Assembly: GCA_963708455.1 (NCBI GenBank)
Contig: CAVPSQ010000007.1
Span: forward strand, 62,001 to 126,000
Length of the DNA: 64,000 nt
DNA from: CAIMUS01 sp963708455
Lineage (GTDB): Bacteria > Pseudomonadota > Gammaproteobacteria > Competibacterales > Competibacteraceae
Direction of reading: 5' to 3'
Part shown: positions 51,298-60,058 of the stretch, piece by piece
How positions within the stretch are numbered: position 1 is the first letter of the stretch
Layout of the letters: each line of letters begins with the position of its first letter
Notes under the pieces: generated by a model
Told to the model about the DNA's origin: nothing
The model's input: only the letters and a program-made list of their open reading frames with translations
Databases searched by the model: none
Position numbers and translations under genes: made by a program

Positions 51298-52503
51298 CTA
51301 TTTACAGCGAATATATTCGTAAATATTCAGATAATCCTGTCCGGGTTTATTCCACGAGTAATCACATCTCATTCCATTGATCATCAGCTTGCGGAATTCA
51401 TCCGGATAAGAATACCATAACCCAATAGCCCGTCGCATCGCGGATTCAAGGCCGGTGGCATCAGGTTCGTAAAAAACATAGCCATTGCGCTGTTCTACAG
51501 GGCGGTCAGAGTAATCCCGGTCGAAAACGGTGTCCACTAATCCACCCACAGCCCGCACGATAGGAACCGTGCCGTATTTGAGCGCGATCATCTGGGTAAG
51601 GCCGCACGGCTCATAAAGGCTGGGCATGATAATCATATCGGAACCGGCATAAATGAGACGCGACAGTTCTTCATTAAAGCTGATTTCCAGATGGCAGTCG
51701 GGATTGTCATTCAACTGCTGTTTCAGTCCCCGAAATTCATCGTTGATATGGTGTTCAGAACCGACTCCCAGCAGCACAAATTGCGCACCATTCTGCAACG
51801 CATAGAAAATCCCATGCTTGATAAGCTGGACGCCTTTTTGAAAATCGAGCCGGCCTACATAGGAAATGATTGGCTTGAATTCTTTGCGTAACCACAAGCG
51901 TTCCCGTAACACTTCTTTATTTACATATTTGTTCTCCAGCGGCGGCCTGACATAGTGGGGCGCCGCGGCATGAGGCTGCTCCGCCGGCGGGCCACTATAA
52001 GCCATCGCCGCCAGTGGCGCTACGTCAGGCGCCTCTATCACCCTAGCAGGCGTGACCGGCCCGGCAACGGGCGCTTCGATCTCTACAGTTTGGTCAACTT
52101 CAGCTTCAGGAGTCGCAGCGACCGGCTCAGCCACTGGCTCGATCGGCGCTGCGACTTCGGCGTCTTGGTCAGCCGGCATCGCAACGGTTGGTGCGGCGGC
52201 CATGGCGAGGGCTTCTTGGACCAGCGATTGAATGATGGCGGCTTCGCGGGTCGGGGCTGGGTCGACCGGCGCGGCAGCCTCATCGAGCGCCTTCTTGATG
52301 ATGGCTTCGACGACCATTTCGACAGCAGCTTGACGCCCAAATCTGGCGGGCCGCTCCACCGTGGTGGTCTCTCCATTGGACAGACAGCCAACCGGGTTAG
52401 TAGCGCCGGATTGTCTGTTTACGTTACGGGCAGCGCGGCCAGTGGCCTTTTTCGCGGCGCGCCCGGCGTTAGGATTATCTAAGGTCATGGATTTTTTATT
52501 CAT
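51298..52503 (-). CDS. glgA: Glycogen synthase C-terminal (GT1-type) half with long N-terminal linker
   Basis: The reading frame from ATG 52503 gives 401 residues. The first ~190 are low complexity (Ala, Pro, Glu, Val), with helical stretches such as AVEMVVEAIIKKALDEAAA. From LENKYVNKEVLRERLWLRKE onward it is the C-terminal Rossmann domain of GlgA: PIISYVGRLDFQKGVQLIKH and MPSLYEPCGLTQMIALKYGT with the catalytic Glu region. It continues exactly where the upstream gene (52510-53343) stops, in the same frame, with only TGA-AAA-CAG (as codons) before this ATG. It is either the second subunit of a split enzyme or the end of a read-through fusion. Confidence 0.85.
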   Translation of the reverse strand: MNKKSMTLDNPNAGRAAKKATGRAARNVNRQSGATNPVGCLSNGETTTVERPARFGRQAAVEMVVEAIIKKALDEAAAPVDPAPTREAAIIQSLVQEALAMAAAPTVAMPADQDAEVAAPIEPVAEPVAATPEAEVDQTVEIEAPVAGPVTPARVIEAPDVAPLAAMAYSGPPAEQPHAAAPHYVRPPLENKYVNKEVLRERLWLRKEFKPIISYVGRLDFQKGVQLIKHGIFYALQNGAQFVLLGVGSEHHINDEFRGLKQQLNDNPDCHLEISFNEELSRLIYAGSDMIIMPSLYEPCGLTQMIALKYGTVPIVRAVGGLVDTVFDRDYSDRPVEQRNGYVFYEPDATGLESAMRRAIGLWYSYPDEFRKLMINGMRCDYSWNKPGQDYLNIYEYIRCK

Positions 52504-52509
52504 CTGTTT

Positions 52510-53343
52510 TCATTCCCAGGGATAAGTATAACGATGTGGGATATGAGGATCGATCTCCGGATTCCATATATCGTAATCTAGCCCATTAAGCACTCCTCCG
52601 AATTTGTGCTGATGGATTTGCAGAGTCGGTTCCAGACCATAGCCCTGGTCATAACGCGCTTCCCAACAATGTCTGGGTGAAACCGTGGTGATGAAGTTGG
52701 AATACACGATCCCGCCTTTCATCATATTGAGGGCGTCATGATAGCGGTTGTCGCGCAGACGGTCATAATGGAAAAAGTATTCAGGGCGATGCAAACCAGT
52801 CGCGCGTAAAATATCTGCACCGGTGACGCCCTGATAGCGGAAATTGTGAATAGTGTAGCAGACGCGCTGACTGCTCATGCCGAGTTGGACATAGATTTCG
52901 TACAGCAATACCGGCGTCAGCCCGGTCTGCCAGTCATGGCAATGAATCACGTCGGGTCGTTTGCCAGATTTGTACATGAATTCCAGGGCCGCCCGATTGA
53001 AGAAGGTGAAGCGCATGGCATCATCATCGGAACCGTAATAATGTCCCCGGTTAAAATAGTTTTCCCGAGAATGCGGTTCGATAAAGAAGCAGCGGCGGCC
53101 GTGCACGAAACCGAACCAGACCGTACAGAAAATACCACCATCGTACCAGGGCACCCATAAGCCGGGATAGAAAACCGTCAGGTCCCAGATATGGTCGTAC
53201 CGCATGCAGTCGTATTTAGGTAGGATGATGTCAACAGCATTGCCACGGATTTCCAGTTCCCGGCTGAGCCCGAAGACTACGTCGGCCAATCCCCCGACCT
53301 TGGATACAGGAGCACATTCAGAGGAAACCATAACGATATACAT
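52510..53343 (-). CDS. glgA: Glycogen synthase N-terminal (GT5-type) half
   Basis: Transfers glucose from ADP-glucose to glycogen when complete. The 277-residue product is the N-terminal Rossmann domain of a GlgA similar to cyanobacterial ones: MYIVMVSSECAPVSKVGGLA (the K-x-G-G-L ADP-glucose site), GLSRELEIRGNAVDIILPKY, DVIHCHDWQTGLTPVLLYEI and FGGVLNGLDYDIWNPEIDPH. It stops at TGA 52510-52512, shortly after IPHRY, where the family normally continues directly to the second domain. The active site of GT-B enzymes lies between both domains, so this half alone should be inactive. Confidence 0.88.
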   Translation of the reverse strand: MYIVMVSSECAPVSKVGGLADVVFGLSRELEIRGNAVDIILPKYDCMRYDHIWDLTVFYPGLWVPWYDGGIFCTVWFGFVHGRRCFFIEPHSRENYFNRGHYYGSDDDAMRFTFFNRAALEFMYKSGKRPDVIHCHDWQTGLTPVLLYEIYVQLGMSSQRVCYTIHNFRYQGVTGADILRATGLHRPEYFFHYDRLRDNRYHDALNMMKGGIVYSNFITTVSPRHCWEARYDQGYGLEPTLQIHQHKFGGVLNGLDYDIWNPEIDPHIPHRYTYPWE

Positions 53344-53675
53344 AGCGGCGCCTCAATCGAACTGCCAATCGGATATTAGCACTCAACACTCGCAAGCAGG
53401 CAACAGCGCTCAGGAAATGTTCGTGGCCCTTACAGATACCTCTTCGGTCCAGCCACTCAATAAATAGAGTAATAGCATTTTGTCGAGTAGAAAATCTAAA
53501 GCGCCTGGAATCGTGTGGTGGTGGACTGGCGTGCGGTCCGGCGACAGGCTGCGCGCCCGAAAATGATAAAAAAAGATTGTTACAATCGGCGCTGCAACAA
53601 CCCGGTGGTGAGCAGCGCCGGGATGGTCTGGAAAACCCGCAGGTAGTGCTCGCCCCCACACGCTGAAGGATTGCT
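53344..53675. other. Divergent promoter region of glgA and tsaD, no gene seen
   Basis: About 330 bases between the start of the N-terminal glgA part and tsaD. An A/T-rich stretch (GATAAAAAAAGATTGTTACA around 53565) could serve as tsaD promoter. No tRNA, rpsU or other gene is visible. Confidence 0.4.
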
Positions 53676-54707
53676 ATGTCCATGCTGGTGCTCGGTATCG
53701 AAACATCCTGCGATGAAACCGGCGTCGCCCTGTACGAGGGCGAACGTGGGTTGCTGGCGGATGCGCTCTACAGTCAGGTGGAATTGCATGCGGCCTATGG
53801 CGGCGTGGTGCCGGAACTCGCCTCCCGCGATCACGTGCGCAAGGCGATTCCTCTACTGCGCGAGTTGTTCAGGCAGGCCGGCGTCAGCGCCAGGGCGGTG
53901 CGTGGTGTCGCCTATACCGCTGGCCCCGGGCTGATCGGCGCCGTGCTGGTCGGCGCCGCTTTGGGACGCAGCCTGGCCTGGACCTGGGGCGTGCCTGCCG
54001 TCGGTGTGCACCATATGGAGGGCCATCTGCTGGCCCCTTTGCTGGAACCCGAACCGCCGGAATTTCCCTTCATCGCCCTGCTGGTGTCCGGCGGCCACAC
54101 GCTGCTGGTGGAAGTGACCGCGCTAGGCGCGTATCGGATTCTGGGGGAATCGGTGGACGACGCCGCGGGTGAAGCCTTCGACAAGACCGCCAAGCTGCTG
54201 GGGCTGCCCTACCCCGGCGGCCCGGCGCTGGCCCGTCTGGCCGAACAAGGCGATGCTCAGCGTTTTCAGTTTCCCCGTCCGATGACCGACCGCCCCGGCC
54301 TGGATTTCAGCTTCAGCGGTCTGAAAACTTGTGCGCTCAATACCTGGCGGAGCCTGGAACCCACCACCCAGAACGCGGCCGACGTGGCCCGCGCCTTCGA
54401 GGAGGCGGTGGCGGATACTTTGACGATCAAATGCCGGCGGGCGCTGCGGCAGATCGGCTGCGACCGGCTGGTGGTGGCCGGCGGTGTCGGGGCCAACCGC
54501 CGGCTGCGGGAGCGGTTGCAGGCGCTGGCGGCGGCGGAAGGCAGGCGGCTGTACTACCCCCGCCCGGCGTTCTGCACCGACAATGGCGCAATGATCGCTT
54601 TCGCGGGTTATTGCCGGCTGGTGGCCGGTCAGTCCGACGATCTGGTCATTCGGGCCACGGCGCGCTGGCCGCTGGATAGCCTGCAACCGCCGGGCCGCTC
54701 CACTTGA
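53676..54707 (+). CDS. tsaD: tRNA t6A threonylcarbamoyltransferase TsaD
   Basis: Transfers threonylcarbamoyl to A37 of ANN-decoding tRNAs, using the product of TsaC (33128-33682). The 343-residue ASKHA-fold product has VLGIETSCDETGVALYEGE, the metal site VHHMEGHLLAPLL, LLVSGGHTLLVEV and VAGGVGANRRLRERL. ATG 53676 follows TGAAGGATTGCT. It ends one base before the convergent hrpB. Confidence 0.95.
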   Translation: MSMLVLGIETSCDETGVALYEGERGLLADALYSQVELHAAYGGVVPELASRDHVRKAIPLLRELFRQAGVSARAVRGVAYTAGPGLIGAVLVGAALGRSLAWTWGVPAVGVHHMEGHLLAPLLEPEPPEFPFIALLVSGGHTLLVEVTALGAYRILGESVDDAAGEAFDKTAKLLGLPYPGGPALARLAEQGDAQRFQFPRPMTDRPGLDFSFSGLKTCALNTWRSLEPTTQNAADVARAFEEAVADTLTIKCRRALRQIGCDRLVVAGGVGANRRLRERLQALAAAEGRRLYYPRPAFCTDNGAMIAFAGYCRLVAGQSDDLVIRATARWPLDSLQPPGRST

Positions 54708-54708
54708 G

Positions 54709-57219
54709 TTATGGCTTTGCCTTAAAACCCCGCGTGGGAACAGCGGACCAGGGATCGTCCGGCCAGGGATGCTTGGGATAGCGGCCCTTGAGTTCCTTCT
54801 TCACCTCGGCATAGGCACGCTCCCAGAATCCGCGCAGGTCCTGGGTTATCTGAATCGGGCGCTGTGCCGGCGACAGCAGATGCAAAGTGACCGGCGCCCG
54901 ACCAGCGGCGACGCGGGGGGTATCGGCCAGACCGAACAGTTCCTGCAACTTCACCGCCAGCACCGGCGCGGCGCCGGGCGTATAGCGCAGCCGCAAGCGG
55001 GAACCACTGGGGACTTGCAGATGAGTAGGCGCGGCGCTGTCCAGGCGCGCCTGCAAGCGCCAGTCCAATTGGTGGCGCAGTATCCGGGTGAGTTCCAGCC
55101 GGTGCAGATGCTCCCGGCGGGTGACGCCGTCCAACCAGGGCTCCAGCCAGTCTTGCAGCGTGGCGGCGAGTCGGTCGTCCGCGACATCCGGCCAGCCTTC
55201 GTTGGGAAACCAGGCGCGCATGGACAATACCCGCGCCTGCCAGTCGCGCAACTCACGATTCCAGGGCAGACAGTCTAGTCCCAGTTGCCGGATGCCCTCC
55301 AGCATGGCGCGGCGCAACAGCGCAGGTTCGGCCTCCGGCCAGCTCCGGCCCGCCAGTAGCAGACGGCCCAGGCGGCGTTCGCGCCGGGCCGCGACAGCCT
55401 GCTGGCGGCTGTCCCAAACGACGCTCTCCTGCTCGCGGATACGGCTGGCCAGATGGATTTCCAGATCGGCGGGCGCCACCGGCGCAGCCAGAAAAATCCG
55501 TCCCTCGCTGCCACCGGCGTCCACATGGGCCACTGCCAGCCAGTCCCGACCGAGCAAAGGATCGGTCTCCGCCAGACGCGCGCCACGCCCGTTAGCGAGC
55601 CGGTAGCGGCCGTCGCTATCGGTGCGGCGCTGGGCGATGCGGTCGGGATAAGCGAGCGCAATTAATAATCCGACAGTTGCAGACGAGCTTGAGACGGATG
55701 GCGCAGCCTCTTTAAGCAGGCGGCGCAACCGGCGCGCGGTTTGTTGCACGCGGGCGCCGGTCACCGGATCGGTGCCGGCACGGCGGGCGCCGGCGCCGCC
55801 CTCGCTGTCATAGGCATGTAAGGCCTCGAGCCGCAGATTCAGGTCGCAACCCCGCATTGCACCGCACAGAATATCGCGCTCTTCCAGCAGCGCGGCCAGT
55901 TCGGTCGCCAGATCCGCCACACCCAGCGCCGCCCCCTGCTGCAGCAGGTGCGCCAGACGCGGATGGACCGGCAGTTGCAGCAAGGCCCGACCGACCGATG
56001 TAATCCGACCCTGTCCATCCAGAGCGTCTAGTTCGGACAGCAGTTCGCGCGCCTGGGCCAGGGCACCGGCCGGCGGCGAGTCCAGCCAGCGTAGTTTATT
56101 GGGATCGGGCACGCCCCAATTCGCCAGTTCCAGGGCCAGCGGGGCCAGATCGGCTTCCAGGATTTCGGGTCCGCGGTGGGGTCGCAGTGTGCCCTGCGTC
56201 GCCTTGCTCCACAGCCGGTAACACACGCCCGGCCCCAACCGGCCAGCGCGGCCCGCCCGCTGTTCGGCGGAAGCGACGGCGATACGCACCGTTTCCAGCC
56301 GGGTGAGGCCGCTGGCCGGCTCGAAGCGCGGCATTCGGGCATAACCGGAATCCACCACCACGCCGACGCCTTCGATGGTCAGACTGGTTTCGGCGATGGG
56401 AGTGGCCAGTACCAGCTTGCGCCGTCCCTGGGGATCGGGCTGGAGGGCCTGTTGCTGCCCGGCGTAAGGCAAATCGCCATAGAGCGGATAAATCTGCACA
56501 TCTTTACAAGCCGGCTCCGTTGCCAGCAGGTCGCGGGTGCGGCGAATCTCGGCTCCGCCCGGCAGGAAGGCCAGTATATCGCCGCTGCATTCCAGCAGCG
56601 CGCGCAGGATGGCCCGGGCGACAGTGACGGGCAGCGGACCATCCGGGTCGCGCGACAGATAGTGAATGGCGACCGGATAGCTGCTCCCCTCCCCTGTTAG
56701 CAGCGGCGCAGCGAGCAGCCGGGCAAACGCCTCGCCGTCCAGGGTGGCCGACATCGCCAGCAGGCGCAGGTCGTCGCGTAGCGCCTGCTGCGCTTCCAGG
56801 CACAGAGCCAGCGCTAGATCGGTGTTCAGATTGCGTTCGTGGACTTCATCGAAAATTACCAGGCCGACGCCGTCGAGTTCCGGATCGTGTTGCAAACGGC
56901 GGGTCAGAATACCTTCAGTCAGCACTTCGATACGGGTCTGGCGGGATACCTGGCTGTCGAAACGGGTGCTGTAGCCAACGGTGCCACCGACTGGCTCGCC
57001 GATGAGTTCCGCCATGCGCATGGCCGCGCCTCTGGCCGCCAGTCGGCGCGGCTCCAGCATCAGGATTTTTCCGCTCTTAAGCCAGGATTCGTTCAGCAGC
57101 GCGAGTGGTATCAGGGTAGTCTTACCGGCACCGGGCGGGGCTTGCAGGACCAGGTTGGGCCGGACGCTCAGACTGGCCTTGATGTCGGGTATGACGGTCT
57201 GGATGGGAAGTGGCGGCAC
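54709..57219 (-). CDS. hrpB: ATP-dependent RNA helicase HrpB
   Basis: DEAH-box helicase of 836 residues, the usual HrpB length. Motif I is LQAPPGAGKTTLIPLALL, motif II VIFDEVHERNLNTD, motif III AMSATLDGE and motif VI SAEQRAGRAGRLGPG. Helicase-associated (HA2) and HrpB C-terminal domains follow, ending FWERAYAEVKKELKGRYPKH with PWPDDPWSAVPTR, the diagnostic HrpB end. Its role in bacteria is not firmly known; HrpB is dispensable in most. Confidence 0.94.
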   Translation of the reverse strand: MPPLPIQTVIPDIKASLSVRPNLVLQAPPGAGKTTLIPLALLNESWLKSGKILMLEPRRLAARGAAMRMAELIGEPVGGTVGYSTRFDSQVSRQTRIEVLTEGILTRRLQHDPELDGVGLVIFDEVHERNLNTDLALALCLEAQQALRDDLRLLAMSATLDGEAFARLLAAPLLTGEGSSYPVAIHYLSRDPDGPLPVTVARAILRALLECSGDILAFLPGGAEIRRTRDLLATEPACKDVQIYPLYGDLPYAGQQQALQPDPQGRRKLVLATPIAETSLTIEGVGVVVDSGYARMPRFEPASGLTRLETVRIAVASAEQRAGRAGRLGPGVCYRLWSKATQGTLRPHRGPEILEADLAPLALELANWGVPDPNKLRWLDSPPAGALAQARELLSELDALDGQGRITSVGRALLQLPVHPRLAHLLQQGAALGVADLATELAALLEERDILCGAMRGCDLNLRLEALHAYDSEGGAGARRAGTDPVTGARVQQTARRLRRLLKEAAPSVSSSSATVGLLIALAYPDRIAQRRTDSDGRYRLANGRGARLAETDPLLGRDWLAVAHVDAGGSEGRIFLAAPVAPADLEIHLASRIREQESVVWDSRQQAVAARRERRLGRLLLAGRSWPEAEPALLRRAMLEGIRQLGLDCLPWNRELRDWQARVLSMRAWFPNEGWPDVADDRLAATLQDWLEPWLDGVTRREHLHRLELTRILRHQLDWRLQARLDSAAPTHLQVPSGSRLRLRYTPGAAPVLAVKLQELFGLADTPRVAAGRAPVTLHLLSPAQRPIQITQDLRGFWERAYAEVKKELKGRYPKHPWPDDPWSAVPTRGFKAKP

Positions 57220-57243
57220 GGGCTTGCAGTCGGGTTAAGGCGG

Positions 57244-58542
57244 TCAGGCCGTTCCCGGCATCTTGCCCTGCGTTCTATAAATATACTCCCGGCTCCAGGG
57301 CAGGGCGTTATTGTCATGGCGGGTGAACACCACCTGGAACAACTGCAAATGGCCGGTGGTGAATGCGGCAATCGAGCCGGCCAGATAAAACCGCCAAGCC
57401 CGGAAAAACGCCGGATCGAACAGGGCGAGCACGCGCTCGGCAGAGGCATCGTAGCGGTGCAGCCAGTGCCGCAACGTCTCGGCGTAGTGCAGCCGCAGGT
57501 TCTCCACGTCCAGCACGGAAAAGTGCCACGGCTCGAATAATTGCATCATCTCCCCCAGACTGGGCGGATAGGCGCCGGGGAAAACGCGTTTTTCAATCCA
57601 GGCGTTCATCGGCGCCGGCTGGTTGCGGCCGATGGAGTGAATCAGGCCGCGTCCATTGGGCTTGAGAACGCGGTTCATCACCTCGCCCAATTCGTGAAAG
57701 TGATTCAGACCCACATGTTCCAGCATGCCCACGGAGGCGAATGCATCGAATTCGTCGGTAATCGTGCGGTAATCACCTTCGATATACTCGACCCGGTCGT
57801 GCAATCCTTCCCGCTGCGCCCGTTCCCGGGCATAGGCAAGCTGTTCCTTGGAGATGTTGTAGGCTTTTACCGTAACGCCGTAATGTCGGGCCATGTGCAG
57901 CGCCAGCGCCCCCCAGCCGCAGCCCGCTTCCACCACAGTTTCGCCCGGTTGCAGGCGCAGCTTGCGGCAGACGTGGTCGAGTTTGGCGACCTGCGCCGCC
58001 TCCAGGCTCATGGTTGGATCGGGGAAATAAGCGCAGGTGTACACCAGTTGCTCGTCCAGCCACAACCGATAGAAATCGTTGCCAATATCATAATGGTGGC
58101 AGATATTGTCCCGCGCCCTATCCTGAGTATTGCGCTTTAACAGATAAAACCGGTTGAGCAGATTGACCAGCACACCGCGTTCCTCATAGGAGGGCAGGGT
58201 GCGGGAGAGCGCTTCCAGCATTTCCACCAGATCGCCTTCGATGCGTACACGACCGCTGGTTAACAATTCGCCCAACTGGAGGTCGGGGTGCAGCAGCAAC
58301 TTATAGAGACTGCCCCGATCGTGGAGGATAAGCTTACCGACGAGCGCCGTCGCAGCCAGAGTTATCTCTTGCCCGTCCCATAATATGATGCTGATCGGCG
58401 GATTGCTGGCGGCTTTGAGCAACTGCCGCGCCAGCCATTTATCGAGGTCATACACGACGCCGCCTGGCGCTCCATTGGAATCAGCCGGAGTCATATCGCC
58501 GCCGGGCACAAGACCCAGGGGCGCAGTTTGATTGCGTTTCAT
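57244..58542 (-). CDS. cfa: Cyclopropane-fatty-acyl-phospholipid synthase
   Basis: SAM-dependent modification of unsaturated phospholipid acyl chains. The 432-residue product has an N-terminal lipid-binding region (~1-150) and a methyltransferase domain with YTCAYFPDPTMSLEAAQVAK, VVEAGCGWGALALHMARHYG (SAM motif I) and FASVGMLEHVGLNHFHELGE. The C-terminal region (YYLAGS-like RFYLAGSIAAFTTGHLQLFQ) is typical. It lies upstream of hrpB on the same strand, 24 bases apart. Confidence 0.92.
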   Translation of the reverse strand: MKRNQTAPLGLVPGGDMTPADSNGAPGGVVYDLDKWLARQLLKAASNPPISIILWDGQEITLAATALVGKLILHDRGSLYKLLLHPDLQLGELLTSGRVRIEGDLVEMLEALSRTLPSYEERGVLVNLLNRFYLLKRNTQDRARDNICHHYDIGNDFYRLWLDEQLVYTCAYFPDPTMSLEAAQVAKLDHVCRKLRLQPGETVVEAGCGWGALALHMARHYGVTVKAYNISKEQLAYARERAQREGLHDRVEYIEGDYRTITDEFDAFASVGMLEHVGLNHFHELGEVMNRVLKPNGRGLIHSIGRNQPAPMNAWIEKRVFPGAYPPSLGEMMQLFEPWHFSVLDVENLRLHYAETLRHWLHRYDASAERVLALFDPAFFRAWRFYLAGSIAAFTTGHLQLFQVVFTRHDNNALPWSREYIYRTQGKMPGTA

Positions 58543-59024
58543 CGCTAAGCTCTCATGTCACGGCGGCGGTGAAAAGACGTTCAGGTTACAGATCACTTCA
58601 CCACCGGTTGCAAATGTGGGCCAGTAGGCTCTAACTCAACCATGATTACTCAGGGATTGCAAGTTAGACTCAAGCGCTGCAACGCCGCGCACAGCGGCAG
58701 GCGAAGAGCGTCTGGCTTTGGTAAGCGTAGCACGAAAAATACGCCGGGCAATCCGGACAAGAATATAACAGCTTGCCACCTATCAGTTTTGAGATGAACT
58801 CCCGCCTCTGGTTAACGATGGCATGAGGCTACTTGCCCGAGATCATGCTGTTTAACTGCGACCTACCGACAAACCTGGAGATTTGGCGTGAAGTGGGGCA
58901 TGAAGAACCTCATACCAAATACTACTGAGAGGCTGTACAAAAACTAAGTACTTAATTTTATAATGATTATTTTGGTAAAATACGGCTATAGTGGCATTGC
59001 TAATGGTATATCGAGATTTTTTCA
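58543..59024. other. Degraded intergenic region, no supported gene
   Basis: About 480 bases upstream of cfa. Short frames only; some sequence near 58840-58960 could be transposase debris continuous with the fragment that follows, but I cannot support it. Confidence 0.4.
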
Positions 59025-59163
59025 GAATCTTGCAGTCGGGTTTCTCGGCCGCCAGCACGACGGTTATCCCGGCCCCAAAGCCATCTGGGAAGGGATGCAA
59101 AAGGTCAGAGCGTTTGCCATGGCCTTAGAAGCCGGCAAAGCGGCCTACACCGAGGATGGATAA
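59025..59163 (+). pseudogene. C-terminal remnant of an IS4-type transposase
   Basis: About 45 codons ending at a TAA (59161-59163) read NLAVGFLGRQHDGYPGPKAI, WEGMQKVRAFAMALEAGKAA. This corresponds to the common C-terminus of IS4-group transposases (GGFLGRKGDGEPG...LWRGM-like). No upstream part is recognisable. Confidence 0.6.
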
Positions 59164-59358
59164 AATGGTGGGTAAATGGTTGGGTTAAAATCAGTCAGCT
59201 CCAAGTACTTTCTATCCAGCGCATCGGCAAGAGGATCAGCAGGGCATTGCCCGAAGCATTGGCTCAACTGGTAGGAAGGCTTACCTGAAATCAGCGGCGC
59301 CTGACCAGATGCTCAACCTGTCTATTGGTTATCTTCAGCCTCATAACGCAACCCTCTC

Positions 59359-60018
59359 ATGCAAGACTACCAACGGGAATTTCTCGATTTCGCCATCGAA
59401 CGGGGTGTGCTGCGCTTCGGCCAATTCACGCTTAAATCCGGCCGTGTAAGTCCGTACTTCTTCAATGCCGGGCTATTCAACAGCGGTCGCGCCCTCGCCC
59501 GTCTGGGGCGCTTTTACGCTCAGGCTATCGTCGCATCCGACATCAATTTCCACATGCTGTTCGGTCCCGCTTACAAGGGCATTCCCCTGGTCGCCGCCGC
59601 CGCCATTGCCCTGGCCGATCAGCATGGACAGGATCTGCCGTGGTGCTTCAATCGCAAGGAGGTCAAGGATCACGGCGAAGGGGGGGCGCTGGTGGGCGCG
59701 CCCTTGCAGGGCCAGGTGCTGCTGATCGATGACGTGATCACTGCTGGCACCGCCATCCACGAATCCATCAACCTGCTGGCAGCGCAGCAGGCCCAAGCCG
59801 CTGGCGTGGTGATCGCCCTGGACCGACAGGAGCGAGGTCAGGGCGAATTGTCAGCTATACAGGAAGTGGAGCGACGCTATCGCCTGCCGGTCCTTAGCAT
59901 CGTGCGGCTGGACGATCTGCTGGAGTATCTGGCGGACCAACCGGTGTATGCAGCACATCTGGACGCCGTGCGGGCGTATAGGCGCCGCTATGGGGTTGGG
60001 AATTTGCCCACCGGTTGA
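59359..60018 (+). CDS. pyrE: Orotate phosphoribosyltransferase
   Basis: Makes orotidine-5'-phosphate from orotate and PRPP in pyrimidine synthesis. Product of 219 residues: N-terminal FGQFTLKSGRVSPYFFNAGL, GPAYKGIPLVAAAAIALAD, the flexible catalytic loop NRKEVKDHGEGGALVGAPL and the PRPP motif VLLIDDVITAGTAIHES. ATG 59359 lies shortly after ACGCAACCC with no strong ribosome-binding site. It is flanked on both sides by transposase remnants but itself appears intact. Confidence 0.95.
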   Translation: MQDYQREFLDFAIERGVLRFGQFTLKSGRVSPYFFNAGLFNSGRALARLGRFYAQAIVASDINFHMLFGPAYKGIPLVAAAAIALADQHGQDLPWCFNRKEVKDHGEGGALVGAPLQGQVLLIDDVITAGTAIHESINLLAAQQAQAAGVVIALDRQERGQGELSAIQEVERRYRLPVLSIVRLDDLLEYLADQPVYAAHLDAVRAYRRRYGVGNLPTG

Positions 60019-60058
60019 AAAAAAATGGCTCAATATGGATTCCAGTCAGTTCACTGCG

